Source: Marinobacter sp050379415
GTDB taxonomy: Bacteria > Pseudomonadota > Gammaproteobacteria > Pseudomonadales > Oleiphilaceae
Length of the DNA stretch: 64,000 nt
Assembly: GCF_050379415.1 (NCBI RefSeq)
Contig: NZ_JBNRLS010000001.1
Span: forward strand, 310,001 to 374,000
Direction: 5' to 3'
Shown: piece by piece, positions 24,945 through 33,738 of the stretch
Layout of the letters: every line of letters begins with the position of its first letter
Position numbering within the stretch: position 1 is the first letter of the stretch
Translations under genes and position numbers: made by a program
Notes under the pieces: generated by a model
What the model was told of the DNA's origin: nothing
Seen by the model: only the letters and a program-made list of their open reading frames with translations
Databases searched by the model: none

Positions 24945-27146
24945 ATGCGGCGCTTCAATATCGCCAGCCTTCCCGGCCGGATTGTCATGGCCCTGCTCGC
25001 AATCGCAGCCCTTGCCGGCACCTACCACCTGATGCAAACCGGCCTTGGGCAACTGGCCGAGGCCCGCCAGATGCAGCGGTTGCCGGAAACGCCCCTCGGC
25101 GCCCTGGCGCAAGGGCCCTACGTCATTGCCGGTGAGGTACGGGCGGCAACGGGCACGGTTACTACCCCCTACTCCAACACCAAGGCTGTGTATTACCGCT
25201 ACAAACTGGAAGAGGAGTACCGGGATTCCGACGGCGACCTGCGCATCCGCACTCTGGACTCCGGCTCTCGTGGAGGGAGCTTTGGTGTTCGGGACGGCAG
25301 CGGCAGCGTGCTGATCGAGCCTGGCCACAATCTGGCATCGGTTGAGTGGAATATTGCCCGTTCCTATCGCACCCGATCGGGCAACAAAATCTACTCGGAG
25401 TGGGCGCTGCAACCCGGGGAAACTGCCCGGGTTATTGGACGTTACGATTCCGAAGCCCATGCCATCATGTTCTCCGGCCTCCGGGCCTTCAGTCTGCCGG
25501 CGTTGATTTCCGACCGCCCTTTGGAGGCGGACAGCGGTGACCGACTGTTCGGTGCCGCCATCCGGATATCCATCGCCACAGGCTTGCTCGCCCTGGGACT
25601 GGCACTGGGGCTGACGGCCCTGAAGGTGCATCGGTTCTGGGTGTATGTGCTGGCGATGACCCTGGCTGTGACCGGAACGCTTTCGGTGCTCGGCGTCACC
25701 AAGCTCAAGCAGGAATGGTCGGCTATTGCCACGCTTTATGAGGCAAGGTACGAGCAGCTCGACAGTCACAAGAGCAACCTGTTGCTGCTTGCCGACGTGG
25801 CAGCCCTGCAACAGCTGATCCGCCAGAGCACCAGCGGCTGGCTCGACCGGTGGATGTTCCGCAGCCTTGTGGAGAAGCGCCTGCCCCTCCCGGACCTGGA
25901 TAACCAGACCGCCGCCAGGGCCCGGGAGATTGTAGAAAACCAGCCACAAGGCCGATACCAGCATTCAACCAAGAGCTGGATCTTTGCCGCCGGAAGCGCA
26001 GCGCTCTCGGTACTGCTGATATTCCTCGCCATCCGCACGGTCAAGCTCAAGCGACTGATCGAAGCGGTCCCGACCAGCAGCACCCGAGGCCTGAGCTTCG
26101 GGCTGTCCGAGCTTAAGGGCATGGTCGAGGTGGATGATGCGCATCCGCCAATTCGCGACCCACTGAAGAACGAAAAGTGCGTGGCGTATGACTACAAGGT
26201 GGAAGAACGCGAAGGTGGCGGAAAAGATGACAAATGGCGCACGGTCGAGGAGCTCGCCGAACGAGTGCCTTTCTGGCTTGAAGATCCTCACGGCAAGGTG
26301 CTGGTCCACCCGGAGGGGGCAACCATCGAATACCCGAAATTCCACCAGGAAACCCGCGGTGACCGGCGCTGCACAGTCAGACTGCTGGATACCTTCGTGA
26401 ACGTTTACTGCCTCGGCTTCGCCGGCCTCGACAAGGACCAGCCGGACCGCCTGAGCATCCGGCAGGACGACAGCTCTCCGTTCCTGATCAGCGCGAAGGA
26501 AGAAGGGGATATCGTGCTGGACCGGGGCGCCCGGGGCTTTGTGGGCATCGCCCTGAGTCTCGGCCTGTCCCTGTTTTCCGCCACCACGGTGTTCGCAGCC
26601 GATGGCACTTTCAGTCCGGACAACCTGATGATGGCGGCGCTCGCGGTACCCCTGTTACTGTGCGTCTACATCGGCATCCTGCACTACAACGACCTTGTCT
26701 TCCTGAAAAACAGGGCAAACCGGGCAAGGGCCAATATCGACACCATCCTTCAGCAGCGGCACGACCTTTGGCCCAATCTGGAGAAGGTAGTCAAGGCGTC
26801 CATGGCCCATGAGAAACAGCTACTCAAAGCCATCGCACAGCTCAGATCAGCCAACCCGGTAACCATGGACTCGAAAAAAGATGTGGAAAAACTGATCGGC
26901 TTCGAGCAGAAAGTAACCCGGGCCATGCAGGCCCGGATCGAGAACTACCCGGACCTCAAGAATAACGAAGTGGTCCGGAAGTTCATGGCCATCATGGCCG
27001 AGACGGAGAATTACCTGTCCCTGCTGCGGAACAGCTACACCGAGAGCGCGATGATCTACAACACGCGGATCCAGTCATTTCCGGACCTGATTCTGGCGAA
27101 GCTGTTTCGATTCAAGCCGGCATCGCAGTTCTCGACTGAGGGCTGA
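24945..27146 (+). CDS. LemA-domain protein with two tandem GIDE-like domains
   Basis: A 733-residue inner-membrane protein. After an N-terminal membrane segment there is a GIDE-like (E3-ligase-related membrane) domain at about residues 55-170 (IAGEVRAATGTVTTPYSN, AVYYRYKLEEEY). Two membrane segments follow (about 205-250), and later another (about 345-365). A second copy of the GIDE-like domain lies at about 390-500 (KGMVEVDDAHPPIRDPL, CVAYDYKVEERE), followed by two more membrane segments and a C-terminal LemA domain (about 585-733; ANIDTILQQRHDLWPNLEKV). No RING finger is visible, so ubiquitin-like ligation is not implied. The divergent neighbour is an M48 peptidase. Confidence 0.8.
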   Translation: MRRFNIASLPGRIVMALLAIAALAGTYHLMQTGLGQLAEARQMQRLPETPLGALAQGPYVIAGEVRAATGTVTTPYSNTKAVYYRYKLEEEYRDSDGDLRIRTLDSGSRGGSFGVRDGSGSVLIEPGHNLASVEWNIARSYRTRSGNKIYSEWALQPGETARVIGRYDSEAHAIMFSGLRAFSLPALISDRPLEADSGDRLFGAAIRISIATGLLALGLALGLTALKVHRFWVYVLAMTLAVTGTLSVLGVTKLKQEWSAIATLYEARYEQLDSHKSNLLLLADVAALQQLIRQSTSGWLDRWMFRSLVEKRLPLPDLDNQTAARAREIVENQPQGRYQHSTKSWIFAAGSAALSVLLIFLAIRTVKLKRLIEAVPTSSTRGLSFGLSELKGMVEVDDAHPPIRDPLKNEKCVAYDYKVEEREGGGKDDKWRTVEELAERVPFWLEDPHGKVLVHPEGATIEYPKFHQETRGDRRCTVRLLDTFVNVYCLGFAGLDKDQPDRLSIRQDDSSPFLISAKEEGDIVLDRGARGFVGIALSLGLSLFSATTVFAADGTFSPDNLMMAALAVPLLLCVYIGILHYNDLVFLKNRANRARANIDTILQQRHDLWPNLEKVVKASMAHEKQLLKAIAQLRSANPVTMDSKKDVEKLIGFEQKVTRAMQARIENYPDLKNNEVVRKFMAIMAETENYLSLLRNSYTESAMIYNTRIQSFPDLILAKLFRFKPASQFSTEG

Positions 27147-27147
27147 G

Positions 27148-27846
27148 CTACCCCTTCAGCCCCAGATTTTCGGCGTCCTGCTGGATACAACGGTCCAGCA
27201 GCGCCAGATACTCGGCCTTGGCCTTCACCTTGGTTTCACGGTGCGCGCGCATGTTCAGTTGCTTGAACTGGTTGGCCAGTGCATTCGCCCGCTCAAGCAA
27301 CCTATCCTGCCCGACCACCTCGTCCAGATACCCGGCCTCGACAGCGCCCTCAGGGTTGTAGATTTCCGCATTCACAACCGAGCGGTAGAAATGCGGCGGG
27401 TTGAGGCGGTGGCGGGCAATCTCGATGCCGGCATGATGCATGGTCATTCCGATGGCGACCTCGTTCAGGCCCAGCTTGAACGGCCCCTCGACGCCGATGC
27501 GATGATCCACGGACAGCAGGATGAACGCGCCCTTGGCAATAGCATGACCGCTGCAGGCACCAATCACCGGCAGGGGGAATGCCGCCAGGCGACGGGTCAG
27601 GGTGGAACCGACCTTCACCAGAGCCGCGGCCTCCTGCGGCCCCTTCTGCATTTCTTTCAGGTCATAGCCGGCAGAAAAAACACCGGGCTGCCCGGTCAGG
27701 ATAACCACCGCCTTGTCCTGTTCGGCCTGATCCAGCGCCTTGTTCAGCGCCTCGAACACCTCATGGCTCAGGGCGTTCGCCTTGCCGTTGTTCAGGACAA
27801 TCGTTGCAATTCCATCGTTCAGTTCGTAACTAACAAGCTCGGTCAC
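27148..27846 (-). CDS. Enoyl-CoA hydratase/isomerase-family protein
   Basis: A 232-residue crotonase-fold protein that probably hydrates or isomerises an enoyl-CoA. The oxyanion-hole segments are VFSAGYDLKEMQKG and GACSGHAIAKGAFILLSVDHRIG. The usual catalytic glutamates are not in their normal places (KLGLNEVAIGMTMHHAG has one Glu), so activity could differ from a standard hydratase. The GTG at 27846 is preceded by AGGGAG and is favoured over an upstream in-frame start. It converges on the GIDE-LemA gene with one base between stops. Confidence 0.85.
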   Translation of the reverse strand: MTELVSYELNDGIATIVLNNGKANALSHEVFEALNKALDQAEQDKAVVILTGQPGVFSAGYDLKEMQKGPQEAAALVKVGSTLTRRLAAFPLPVIGACSGHAIAKGAFILLSVDHRIGVEGPFKLGLNEVAIGMTMHHAGIEIARHRLNPPHFYRSVVNAEIYNPEGAVEAGYLDEVVGQDRLLERANALANQFKQLNMRAHRETKVKAKAEYLALLDRCIQQDAENLGLKG

Positions 27847-27977
27847 CGGCCTCTCCCTTCTGATCAACCACACTAAAGTGAGTGTTTGTTAACTTAACAG
27901 AAACGAGAATTGTCGGTGAGGCGCCCGGGAGATGCAATCCCTGAAGCGACGGACGGGCGCCAAATCAAGACGGTTCT

Positions 27978-28430
27978 TCAGATGGTTTTGCTGACGACGT
28001 CGGAAGGGGCACTGATCAGGCCATCAGTGTCGACAACCTGGATCGAGAAAAACCACTCGCCGGCTCCCAGATCATTGATGGTGTATTCCATGGTGCTGGC
28101 GTCGTTGATCTCGATGGTTTTACTCAGATCGGATGCGTCCTGGCCATAGCTGATGATGTAACTGTCCAGCTCGCCCATGGCAAGGCCTTCGCCGTTCACA
28201 CGGGTGGCCGGCGCAACCCAGCTGAGTCTGGCGGTACCGGTTGCCGCATCACTCGAAGAGCTGACGCTCTCACCACTGGATTTGGTGCCGGAATCGACGT
28301 AGCTGGTATTGTCATTGCTGCCGTCAACCGAGCTTGAGGACACACTGGAATCGCCGCCACACCCTGTAAGCACGATCCCCATAAATACTGCAGCAATCCA
28401 TGCCTTTGACATATTAATGACGCTTTTCAT
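27978..28430 (-). CDS. Small lipoprotein with a fibronectin-III-like domain
   Basis: A 150-residue lipoprotein: the signal peptide ends in the lipobox VLTGC near residue 24. A 50-residue Ser/Asp/Gly-rich linker follows, then one beta-sandwich domain resembling fibronectin type III (ARLSWVAPATRVNGEGL, YIISYGQDASDL, FFSIQVVDTDGLIS). The linker would hold the domain away from the membrane. No binding partner can be proposed. The ATG at 28430 has a weak ribosome site; a second ATG at 28412 is equally plausible for the signal peptide. Confidence 0.75.
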   Translation of the reverse strand: MKSVINMSKAWIAAVFMGIVLTGCGGDSSVSSSSVDGSNDNTSYVDSGTKSSGESVSSSSDAATGTARLSWVAPATRVNGEGLAMGELDSYIISYGQDASDLSKTIEINDASTMEYTINDLGAGEWFFSIQVVDTDGLISAPSDVVSKTI

Positions 28431-28612
28431 AGTCAATAGACACCAATAAATCGTCGAATTTGCAAAATTGTATAAAACGGGGCGAATTATGGGTGTTAAC
28501 TTTGTCGGTCTTCTAGTTACAAAATGGTCAATTTCCTGACAGGGTTTGGTAAGGGAACGGCATGACCAGGGGGAGATTCAGTCGGTGTGGGGCAAGAGGA
28601 GAGGCAGAATTA

Positions 28613-28639
28613 CCCACATAATCTGTGGATAACTGTGTT
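28613..28639 (+). repeat. DnaA-box-containing element, copy B
   Basis: A 27-base element matching copy A (24796-24822) at 23 of 27 positions, with the same CCACA-N5-TGTGG dyad and the DnaA-box TGTGGATAA at 28624-28632. It lies about 75 bases beyond the MscS stop codon. Confidence 0.45.
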
Positions 28640-28657
28640 AGTAGAGCAAGGAAACAT

Positions 28658-28678
28658 GGCTCCAGCCGGCATGGAGCC
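28658..28678 (-). terminator. Hairpin after the MscS gene
   Basis: A 7-base-pair stem (GGCTCCA / TGGAGCC) with a 7-base loop lies 34 bases after the MscS stop. On the minus strand it is followed by ATGTTTCC, a weak T-stretch, so a rho-independent terminator is plausible. Confidence 0.4.
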
Positions 28679-28712
28679 CGCACCGGGGAATCATGACGGA
28701 TAATTGACCGGA

Positions 28713-29762
28713 CTAGTTTTCAACCAGCCTGGCCCGAACACGGGGCAGGTGATCCGGGTAATTATTCTGAATGAAGGTGACCAGCCCTTCGCGAATGGAA
28801 CACCGCAGATCCCAGTTCTGGCTGGAATCCGGTGCACTCATCAGGAAACGGATCTGCATCGCCTGATCACTGGCGTCGGTCACCTGAACCGTGCCGAGTT
28901 TTCCATCCCACTGGCTGGAAGCCTGGAGCAGGCGATTGAATTCCTCCCGCAATGGTTCCACCGGCATGGTGTAGTCCACCCAGATGAAGACCGTACCCAA
29001 CAGGTCGGCATTGTTGCGAGACCAGTTCTGAAAGGGATTTTCGATAAACCACTGCAAAGGGACGACCAGCCTTCTCAAATCCCAGACCCTGAGCACCACG
29101 TAGGTGGCGGTGACCTCCTCCACCCAACACCACTCCCCCTGCACATAGAGGACGTCGTCAATACGAAAGGGTTGGGTCAATGCTATTTGCAGGCCAGCCA
29201 GCAGATTACTCAAGACCGGCCGCGCTGCAAAGCCCAGAATAATGCCGCCAACACCTGCCGAGGCCAGTAGACTCGCGCCCATGTGCTGCACGGATTCAAA
29301 GGTCATCAGTGCGGCCCCGAGCCCGATAATGACAATCAGTATGTTCAGGCAGCGGACCAGGAAACGCGTCTGGGTTTCCACCTTTCGAGCACGTTTCCAT
29401 TGACCTTCGAGCACCGGATTCAATGCCACGATCACATCGCCAATTGCTGAGGTGAGCCTCACAGCAGCCCAGGTCAGAGCCAGAATCAGCAGCAGGGTTG
29501 TGACATGGCGCACCGCGGAAATCAGGGGTAAATCGGCAGGAGCGGCCTTGAGTGCGCCTGCCAATACGAACAGACAGAGCACGACGCCGAGTGCACGCTC
29601 CGAGGCGTCAAGGAACAGGCGTGGAACAGTTCTGGATCGGGAAAAGCGTTGGACCAGCGCCAACGCCAGCCGGTAGGTCACGTAGGTGGCCACCACTGCC
29701 AGCAATGCCGACAACCCGGGCAGCAACCAGGCCCGCAGACCAGCTTCCAGATATTCAAGCAC
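28713..29762 (-). CDS. Mechanosensitive ion channel, MscS family
   Basis: A 349-residue inner-membrane channel that would release solutes on hypo-osmotic shock. Four hydrophobic segments lie in the first 160 residues. The pore-lining helix and following beta domain are recognisable in MGASLLASAGVGGIILGFAA and LSNLLAGLQIALTQPFRIDD. The cytoplasmic alpha/beta part follows (VPLQWFIENPFQNWSR). The start is a GTG at 29762 with AAGG close upstream. The DUF2339 gene ends only 37 bases upstream on the same strand, so the two may be co-transcribed. Confidence 0.9.
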   Translation of the reverse strand: MLEYLEAGLRAWLLPGLSALLAVVATYVTYRLALALVQRFSRSRTVPRLFLDASERALGVVLCLFVLAGALKAAPADLPLISAVRHVTTLLLILALTWAAVRLTSAIGDVIVALNPVLEGQWKRARKVETQTRFLVRCLNILIVIIGLGAALMTFESVQHMGASLLASAGVGGIILGFAARPVLSNLLAGLQIALTQPFRIDDVLYVQGEWCWVEEVTATYVVLRVWDLRRLVVPLQWFIENPFQNWSRNNADLLGTVFIWVDYTMPVEPLREEFNRLLQASSQWDGKLGTVQVTDASDQAMQIRFLMSAPDSSQNWDLRCSIREGLVTFIQNNYPDHLPRVRARLVEN

Positions 29763-29799
29763 TTTCCTTCCCCACCAGGTTATCTACGTTATCATCAAA

Positions 29800-32382
29800 C
29801 TAGTTCATGTCCGGTTTGCGCGCGCGAGGCGTCCTGCGATACATCCAGGCCAGACCCAGCAAGGCGAGCCCCAGACCCATGAAGGCCGCAACCCGCCAGA
29901 ATCCCTGCAGACCGGCCATATCAATGAGGAAGATCTTGGCGATCACAAGACCAAGCAATGCCATCCCCGCTTTGTACAGCCTGATGCTGTGATTGACGCC
30001 GGAATAGAGAATTGCCGCGATGGCGTACAGCATCCCGATCACCGAATAGGTATACAGCTCGCCCTCGGAGACACCGGAAACCAGCGCCATGTCACTGCCA
30101 CGCCAGAGTTGCCGGATTTCAAGGACAGTGAACAGGAGGAAACTCCCCGCTGCAAACCACCGGGAAACCGACCGGGAGCCGAAACCAGGCAGCCGGCCGA
30201 TGACAAGCGCCAGCAGTACCGGTCCGCCGTAGGCGGGGAGCAGTATGTTGAGCACAGGCGTTGCACTGATGACGCTGCCTCCCAACCACGGGTTGTGCAC
30301 AGTAACCAGACTCAGATAACTCAGGCAGGACAAACCAAGCAGGATTCGCGAGAACAACCGGTAAAGCCAGGCCAGCGACTCACTTGCCCTGGCCCGGTAG
30401 AGGTAGGTCAGGCTCAGGGCACCCCAGAGCAAGGTATTGATGGTGGCCTCTGTCAGGCTGTATTCCCGGGTAAAAATATCTCCGTCATAAAGCCAGTAGC
30501 GCAGCTCGGTGCCAAGGAACAGCACCAGCAGGTGCAGGGTGGCTGCCTCAAGCCAGGGCCGGATGCCATGGTGCTTGTCCGCAATCCGGGTGGCAATTGC
30601 CGCAGCCACCGTCGCGCCGCCGTACGTCCAGAGCGACCAGTGAACGCTGGCATCATAACCCTGCAGCCACGGGTTGAAGGTCAGCCTCGCGACCACCAAT
30701 GCCAGGGCCAGTTTGAGCAGAATATACAAATCGGGCATCTGAAAACGTCGCGCCAGCCACGTCAGAGTGATCAACTGGACCGACAGCGCCAGGGTCAGCG
30801 ATGCCTCGCGGAACATCATCACTGCAGCCAGGGAATAACCGATATGGGCCGCCAGCACCGCCCAGACCACACCCTTGCGGTAGCGCTCAAATCGCTCCAT
30901 CTGCCAGGCCAGCACACCATACAGACCCGCCAGTAGCAGCGTGCCTGTAGCCCATAGGGTGGTCCTCTCATACCCATGCAGAAGCATCCAGCCAAGGGTC
31001 AGCCAGATCAGTGGCGAGAGCAGCACCAAGGAAGCCCAGCGCCGCTGGCCGGGATGACGCACCCATTGCCAAAGCGCCAGCGCAACTGTGAGCACCGTGG
31101 CTGAAATCAGGTAAGTAACAAACGCCGCGCGTTGCCCGGCCGGAAACTGAACCAGAAAAACAGCATCGGCACTGGTGCGACTCATATAAACCAGCCAGCC
31201 AACGGCACTGGCCAGCACAGCTCCCCAGGGGAGAAACCAGAGTGCCCCGCGGCTCTGGGGAATCAGCGCGGCCACCGGAACAATTAACAGCCAGGCCCAG
31301 AAGAAGGGAGCATCTGCCGGCTGGCCCGCAACAGAAACGGCCCAGAGAGCGAGCAGGGGCAGAAAGGCCTGGCTTAATCGCCAGGCATCCTGTTGCACCT
31401 TGCCCGGCAGAATCGCAAAAGCCAGGAACAACCCGGTCAGGTAACAGGCGGTCGACACCTCAACCGGCACAGCAGAACTGGTCAGCAGCCACCACAGCAA
31501 AGCACCCGCCAGGGTGGCGTACCAGAGCCACTCCCGGAAGACATAGCGCATCAACAGCAGGGAACTCAGAGTGACCAGGAAGCTGTACGACAGCACGAAG
31601 GTAACGCTGCCATCCTCGCCGCCAATGAGCATGGGCACCAGGTAGGCGCCACTCAAACCCATGATAGCCAGCAATGGCCCGTGCACCAGCGCCATGACCA
31701 TGGTGCCCAGTGACACGACCCCCAACCCGATCAGACCAGTCATCGAACTGATCAGCGCGTAGTGGTGCACACCTGCAAGTAAGGCTGCATACAGGGTAAT
31801 ACTCCCGCCCCCGGCCAGCGCCGCGAAGACCTCATCCGCGCCTTGCTGGCGGCGACGAAAGAATTCCGCTGCGGCATGTAATGCGAGGCCAGTACCAAGG
31901 GCCAGCAAGAACTGTTGAGTAGGACCGATCAGACCGGCACTGATGGAATGGCTGACCAGGAAAATGCCTGCCAAACCAACACTCAGGCCGCCCAGCCAGA
32001 CCATCCAGTTTTCCCTGAGGGCTGTGAGGATACGGCCAGCCCTGACCGGTTTGTCCGGCTCTCCCGAGAGCCACTGATCATCCTCTTGAGCACTGGCCTG
32101 TGCCGGGGATTCCATTTCCGCCGACGGACGGAGTTTTATCTCCGGAGGTTCTTGCCAGGGTTCCGGCTGGAGCGATTCCGATGTATCCGCGTCAGCCTCT
32201 TCCCTCCCCGTCCAGTATCTGAGGCTGGCGATTTCTCCCCTTAACCCTGCAATTTCCCGCTCGAGCCCCTCGATTCGCCTCGACTGGGCGCCACGCTGAC
32301 GGAACGCCAGGAACCCGAGTACCGAGCCAACAGGAATGAACAACGCCAATCCCACGGTAAAAACAATGAATAATACTTCCAC
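29800..32382 (-). CDS. DUF2339 multi-spanning membrane protein
   Basis: An 860-residue protein that starts with a membrane segment and a coiled coil (GLEREIAGLRGEIASLRYW, about residues 35-60). An acidic linker follows, then more than 20 hydrophobic segments, the pattern of DUF2339 proteins. No catalytic motif is visible. The GTG at 32382 follows AGGGAG; an upstream in-frame start at 32439 has no ribosome site. It precedes the MscS-type channel on the same strand, and the Bcr/CflA exporter is divergent. Function unknown. Confidence 0.8.
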   Translation of the reverse strand: MEVLFIVFTVGLALFIPVGSVLGFLAFRQRGAQSRRIEGLEREIAGLRGEIASLRYWTGREEADADTSESLQPEPWQEPPEIKLRPSAEMESPAQASAQEDDQWLSGEPDKPVRAGRILTALRENWMVWLGGLSVGLAGIFLVSHSISAGLIGPTQQFLLALGTGLALHAAAEFFRRRQQGADEVFAALAGGGSITLYAALLAGVHHYALISSMTGLIGLGVVSLGTMVMALVHGPLLAIMGLSGAYLVPMLIGGEDGSVTFVLSYSFLVTLSSLLLMRYVFREWLWYATLAGALLWWLLTSSAVPVEVSTACYLTGLFLAFAILPGKVQQDAWRLSQAFLPLLALWAVSVAGQPADAPFFWAWLLIVPVAALIPQSRGALWFLPWGAVLASAVGWLVYMSRTSADAVFLVQFPAGQRAAFVTYLISATVLTVALALWQWVRHPGQRRWASLVLLSPLIWLTLGWMLLHGYERTTLWATGTLLLAGLYGVLAWQMERFERYRKGVVWAVLAAHIGYSLAAVMMFREASLTLALSVQLITLTWLARRFQMPDLYILLKLALALVVARLTFNPWLQGYDASVHWSLWTYGGATVAAAIATRIADKHHGIRPWLEAATLHLLVLFLGTELRYWLYDGDIFTREYSLTEATINTLLWGALSLTYLYRARASESLAWLYRLFSRILLGLSCLSYLSLVTVHNPWLGGSVISATPVLNILLPAYGGPVLLALVIGRLPGFGSRSVSRWFAAGSFLLFTVLEIRQLWRGSDMALVSGVSEGELYTYSVIGMLYAIAAILYSGVNHSIRLYKAGMALLGLVIAKIFLIDMAGLQGFWRVAAFMGLGLALLGLAWMYRRTPRARKPDMN

Positions 32383-32498
32383 ACCTGTCTCCCTGGTTGC
32401 GCGCAACTGCTGCGGCCATTCGGGTATTATTATGCGCACACAACCAATAACTTGCAGATCCCCCGATCACGCTTTCGGAAACTGCTCATTGCATCAGA

Positions 32499-32513
32499 TG
32501 ATAATTATTATTA
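32499..32513. promoter_or_regulatory. Fur box before the Bcr/CflA exporter
   Basis: TGATAATTATTATTA matches the 7-1-7 Fur consensus TGATAAT-N-ATTATCA at 13 of 14 defined positions. It lies 28 bases before the TTG start of the exporter and 117 bases before the divergent DUF2339 start. Repression by Fur-Fe2+ is inferred. Confidence 0.6.
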
Positions 32514-32541
32514 GCTTTCTACCTTCCCAAGGAGGTAGGTT

Positions 32542-33735
32542 TTGTCCCATTTTCAGCTAGCGTTACTACTCGGAATGACCGTGGCCCTCGGGCCTCTGGC
32601 GCTGGACGCCTATCTGCCGGCATTCCCCAGCATCGCCGACAGTCTCGGCATTGCCCACAGCGAGGTGGGCCTGACCCTCAGCGCCTATGTGGCAACCCTG
32701 GGGCTGGCTCAACTGGTCGGCGGCCCGCTGTCTGATCGCTATGGCCGGCGCCCGATTCTGGTGGGTGGGCTGGCCATTTTTGCGGGCGCAGCCGTGATGG
32801 TCTCGCTGGCCGATTCACTCTCAAACATGGTGCTCTGGCGGGTGATTCAGGGCGTTGGCGGAGCTTTCTGTGCGGTTTCTGTTCCCGCCATTGTCCGGGA
32901 CCAGGTTGGCGGGCAGGAAGCGGCGCGGCTGTTCGGCCTCATTGGTCTGATCATGTTTATCGCGCCTGCAGCGGCACCCTCCATGGGCGCCCTGATGCTG
33001 GCCCTGGGTGACTGGCACAGCATATTCCTGGTGCTGGCCGGGTACGCCGTGTTTCTGGTGTTCGCGCTGAATGTGGCGCTGTTCCCCAAACTGCAACCGA
33101 GGCCACCGGCGACCACACCGGTACGAACGCTGGTTACCAACTACCTGCTGGTACTCCGCCACCGGACCACCATGCGCTTCGTGGGGATCCAGGTGCTGTG
33201 CTTCAGCACCATGCTGCTATTCATTACCCACTCCTCGTTTATCTACCAGGAGTGGTTCGGCCTCTCCAATGGCATGTTTGCCATCCTGTTCGCCTCCAAT
33301 ATCGCCGTGATGGCGATTCTCAACCTGATCAACCGGCCACTGCTGAGACGCTTCTCATCGGTCGTTCTGCTGCGGATACAGGTGGCGATGCAGTTTGCCG
33401 CGCTGGTGGCACTGGTGGCGGTCGTCGTGTTGGAGGGCCCGTTCTGGCTGGTCGCCGCCTGCATCATCGCTGCTATCGGTTGCCAGGGCGGCATCGTTCC
33501 CAACAACATGGCCAATGCCCTGGAATACTTCCCGCATCTCGGTGGGACCGCAGCCGCCCTGTTGGGTGCCTCCCAGTTCACCATCGCCGGCGGCATCAGC
33601 GCCCTGTCGTCGCTGTTCGGTGGCGACGCCCTGCTGCCGATCGTGGCCAGCATGCTGGTATGCTCGACCGGTGCCGTTATCCTGGCCGCAGGTGCGCCCG
33701 GTGCGGTCGCGCGCGAGATGGCCCCGGCAACCTGA
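32542..33735 (+). CDS. Bcr/CflA-family drug or siderophore exporter (MFS)
   Basis: A 397-residue proton-coupled exporter with 12 predicted membrane segments. The Bcr/CflA-type opening is LALDAYLPAFPSIADSLG, and the MFS motif A is GGPLSDRYGRRPILVGG between segments 2 and 3. VPAIVRDQVG is also typical of this subfamily. The start is a TTG at 32542, fixed by a strong AAGGAGG six bases upstream. A Fur-box match sits just before the start, so expression is probably iron-regulated. Export of a siderophore or a chelating compound is a reasonable guess, but no siderophore gene is in the window. Confidence 0.88.
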   Translation: MSHFQLALLLGMTVALGPLALDAYLPAFPSIADSLGIAHSEVGLTLSAYVATLGLAQLVGGPLSDRYGRRPILVGGLAIFAGAAVMVSLADSLSNMVLWRVIQGVGGAFCAVSVPAIVRDQVGGQEAARLFGLIGLIMFIAPAAAPSMGALMLALGDWHSIFLVLAGYAVFLVFALNVALFPKLQPRPPATTPVRTLVTNYLLVLRHRTTMRFVGIQVLCFSTMLLFITHSSFIYQEWFGLSNGMFAILFASNIAVMAILNLINRPLLRRFSSVVLLRIQVAMQFAALVALVAVVVLEGPFWLVAACIIAAIGCQGGIVPNNMANALEYFPHLGGTAAALLGASQFTIAGGISALSSLFGGDALLPIVASMLVCSTGAVILAAGAPGAVAREMAPAT

Positions 33736-33738
33736 CCA

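Larger units (their letters stand above)
28431..28712. other. Intergenic region with DnaA-box element and hairpin
   Basis: A 282-base gap between the lipoprotein and the MscS gene. It holds a second copy of the DnaA-box element (28613-28639) and a hairpin (28658-28678) just after the MscS stop. The rest is AT-rich and presumably carries the lipoprotein's promoter; no coding sequence is evident. Confidence 0.5.

Noticed and set aside
24918..25964. 348-codon open frame opposite the GIDE-LemA gene
   Set aside because: It is low-complexity in composition and lies on the complement of a well-supported membrane protein gene.
24945..27146. Bacterial ubiquitin-ligase system
   Set aside because: GIDE-like domains occur without RING finger or any ubiquitin-like or E1/E2-like gene nearby, so ligase activity is not supported.
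29686..30936. 416-codon open frame opposite DUF2339
   Set aside because: Extremely rich in Gln, Arg and Pro, typical of the complement of a hydrophobic protein gene.
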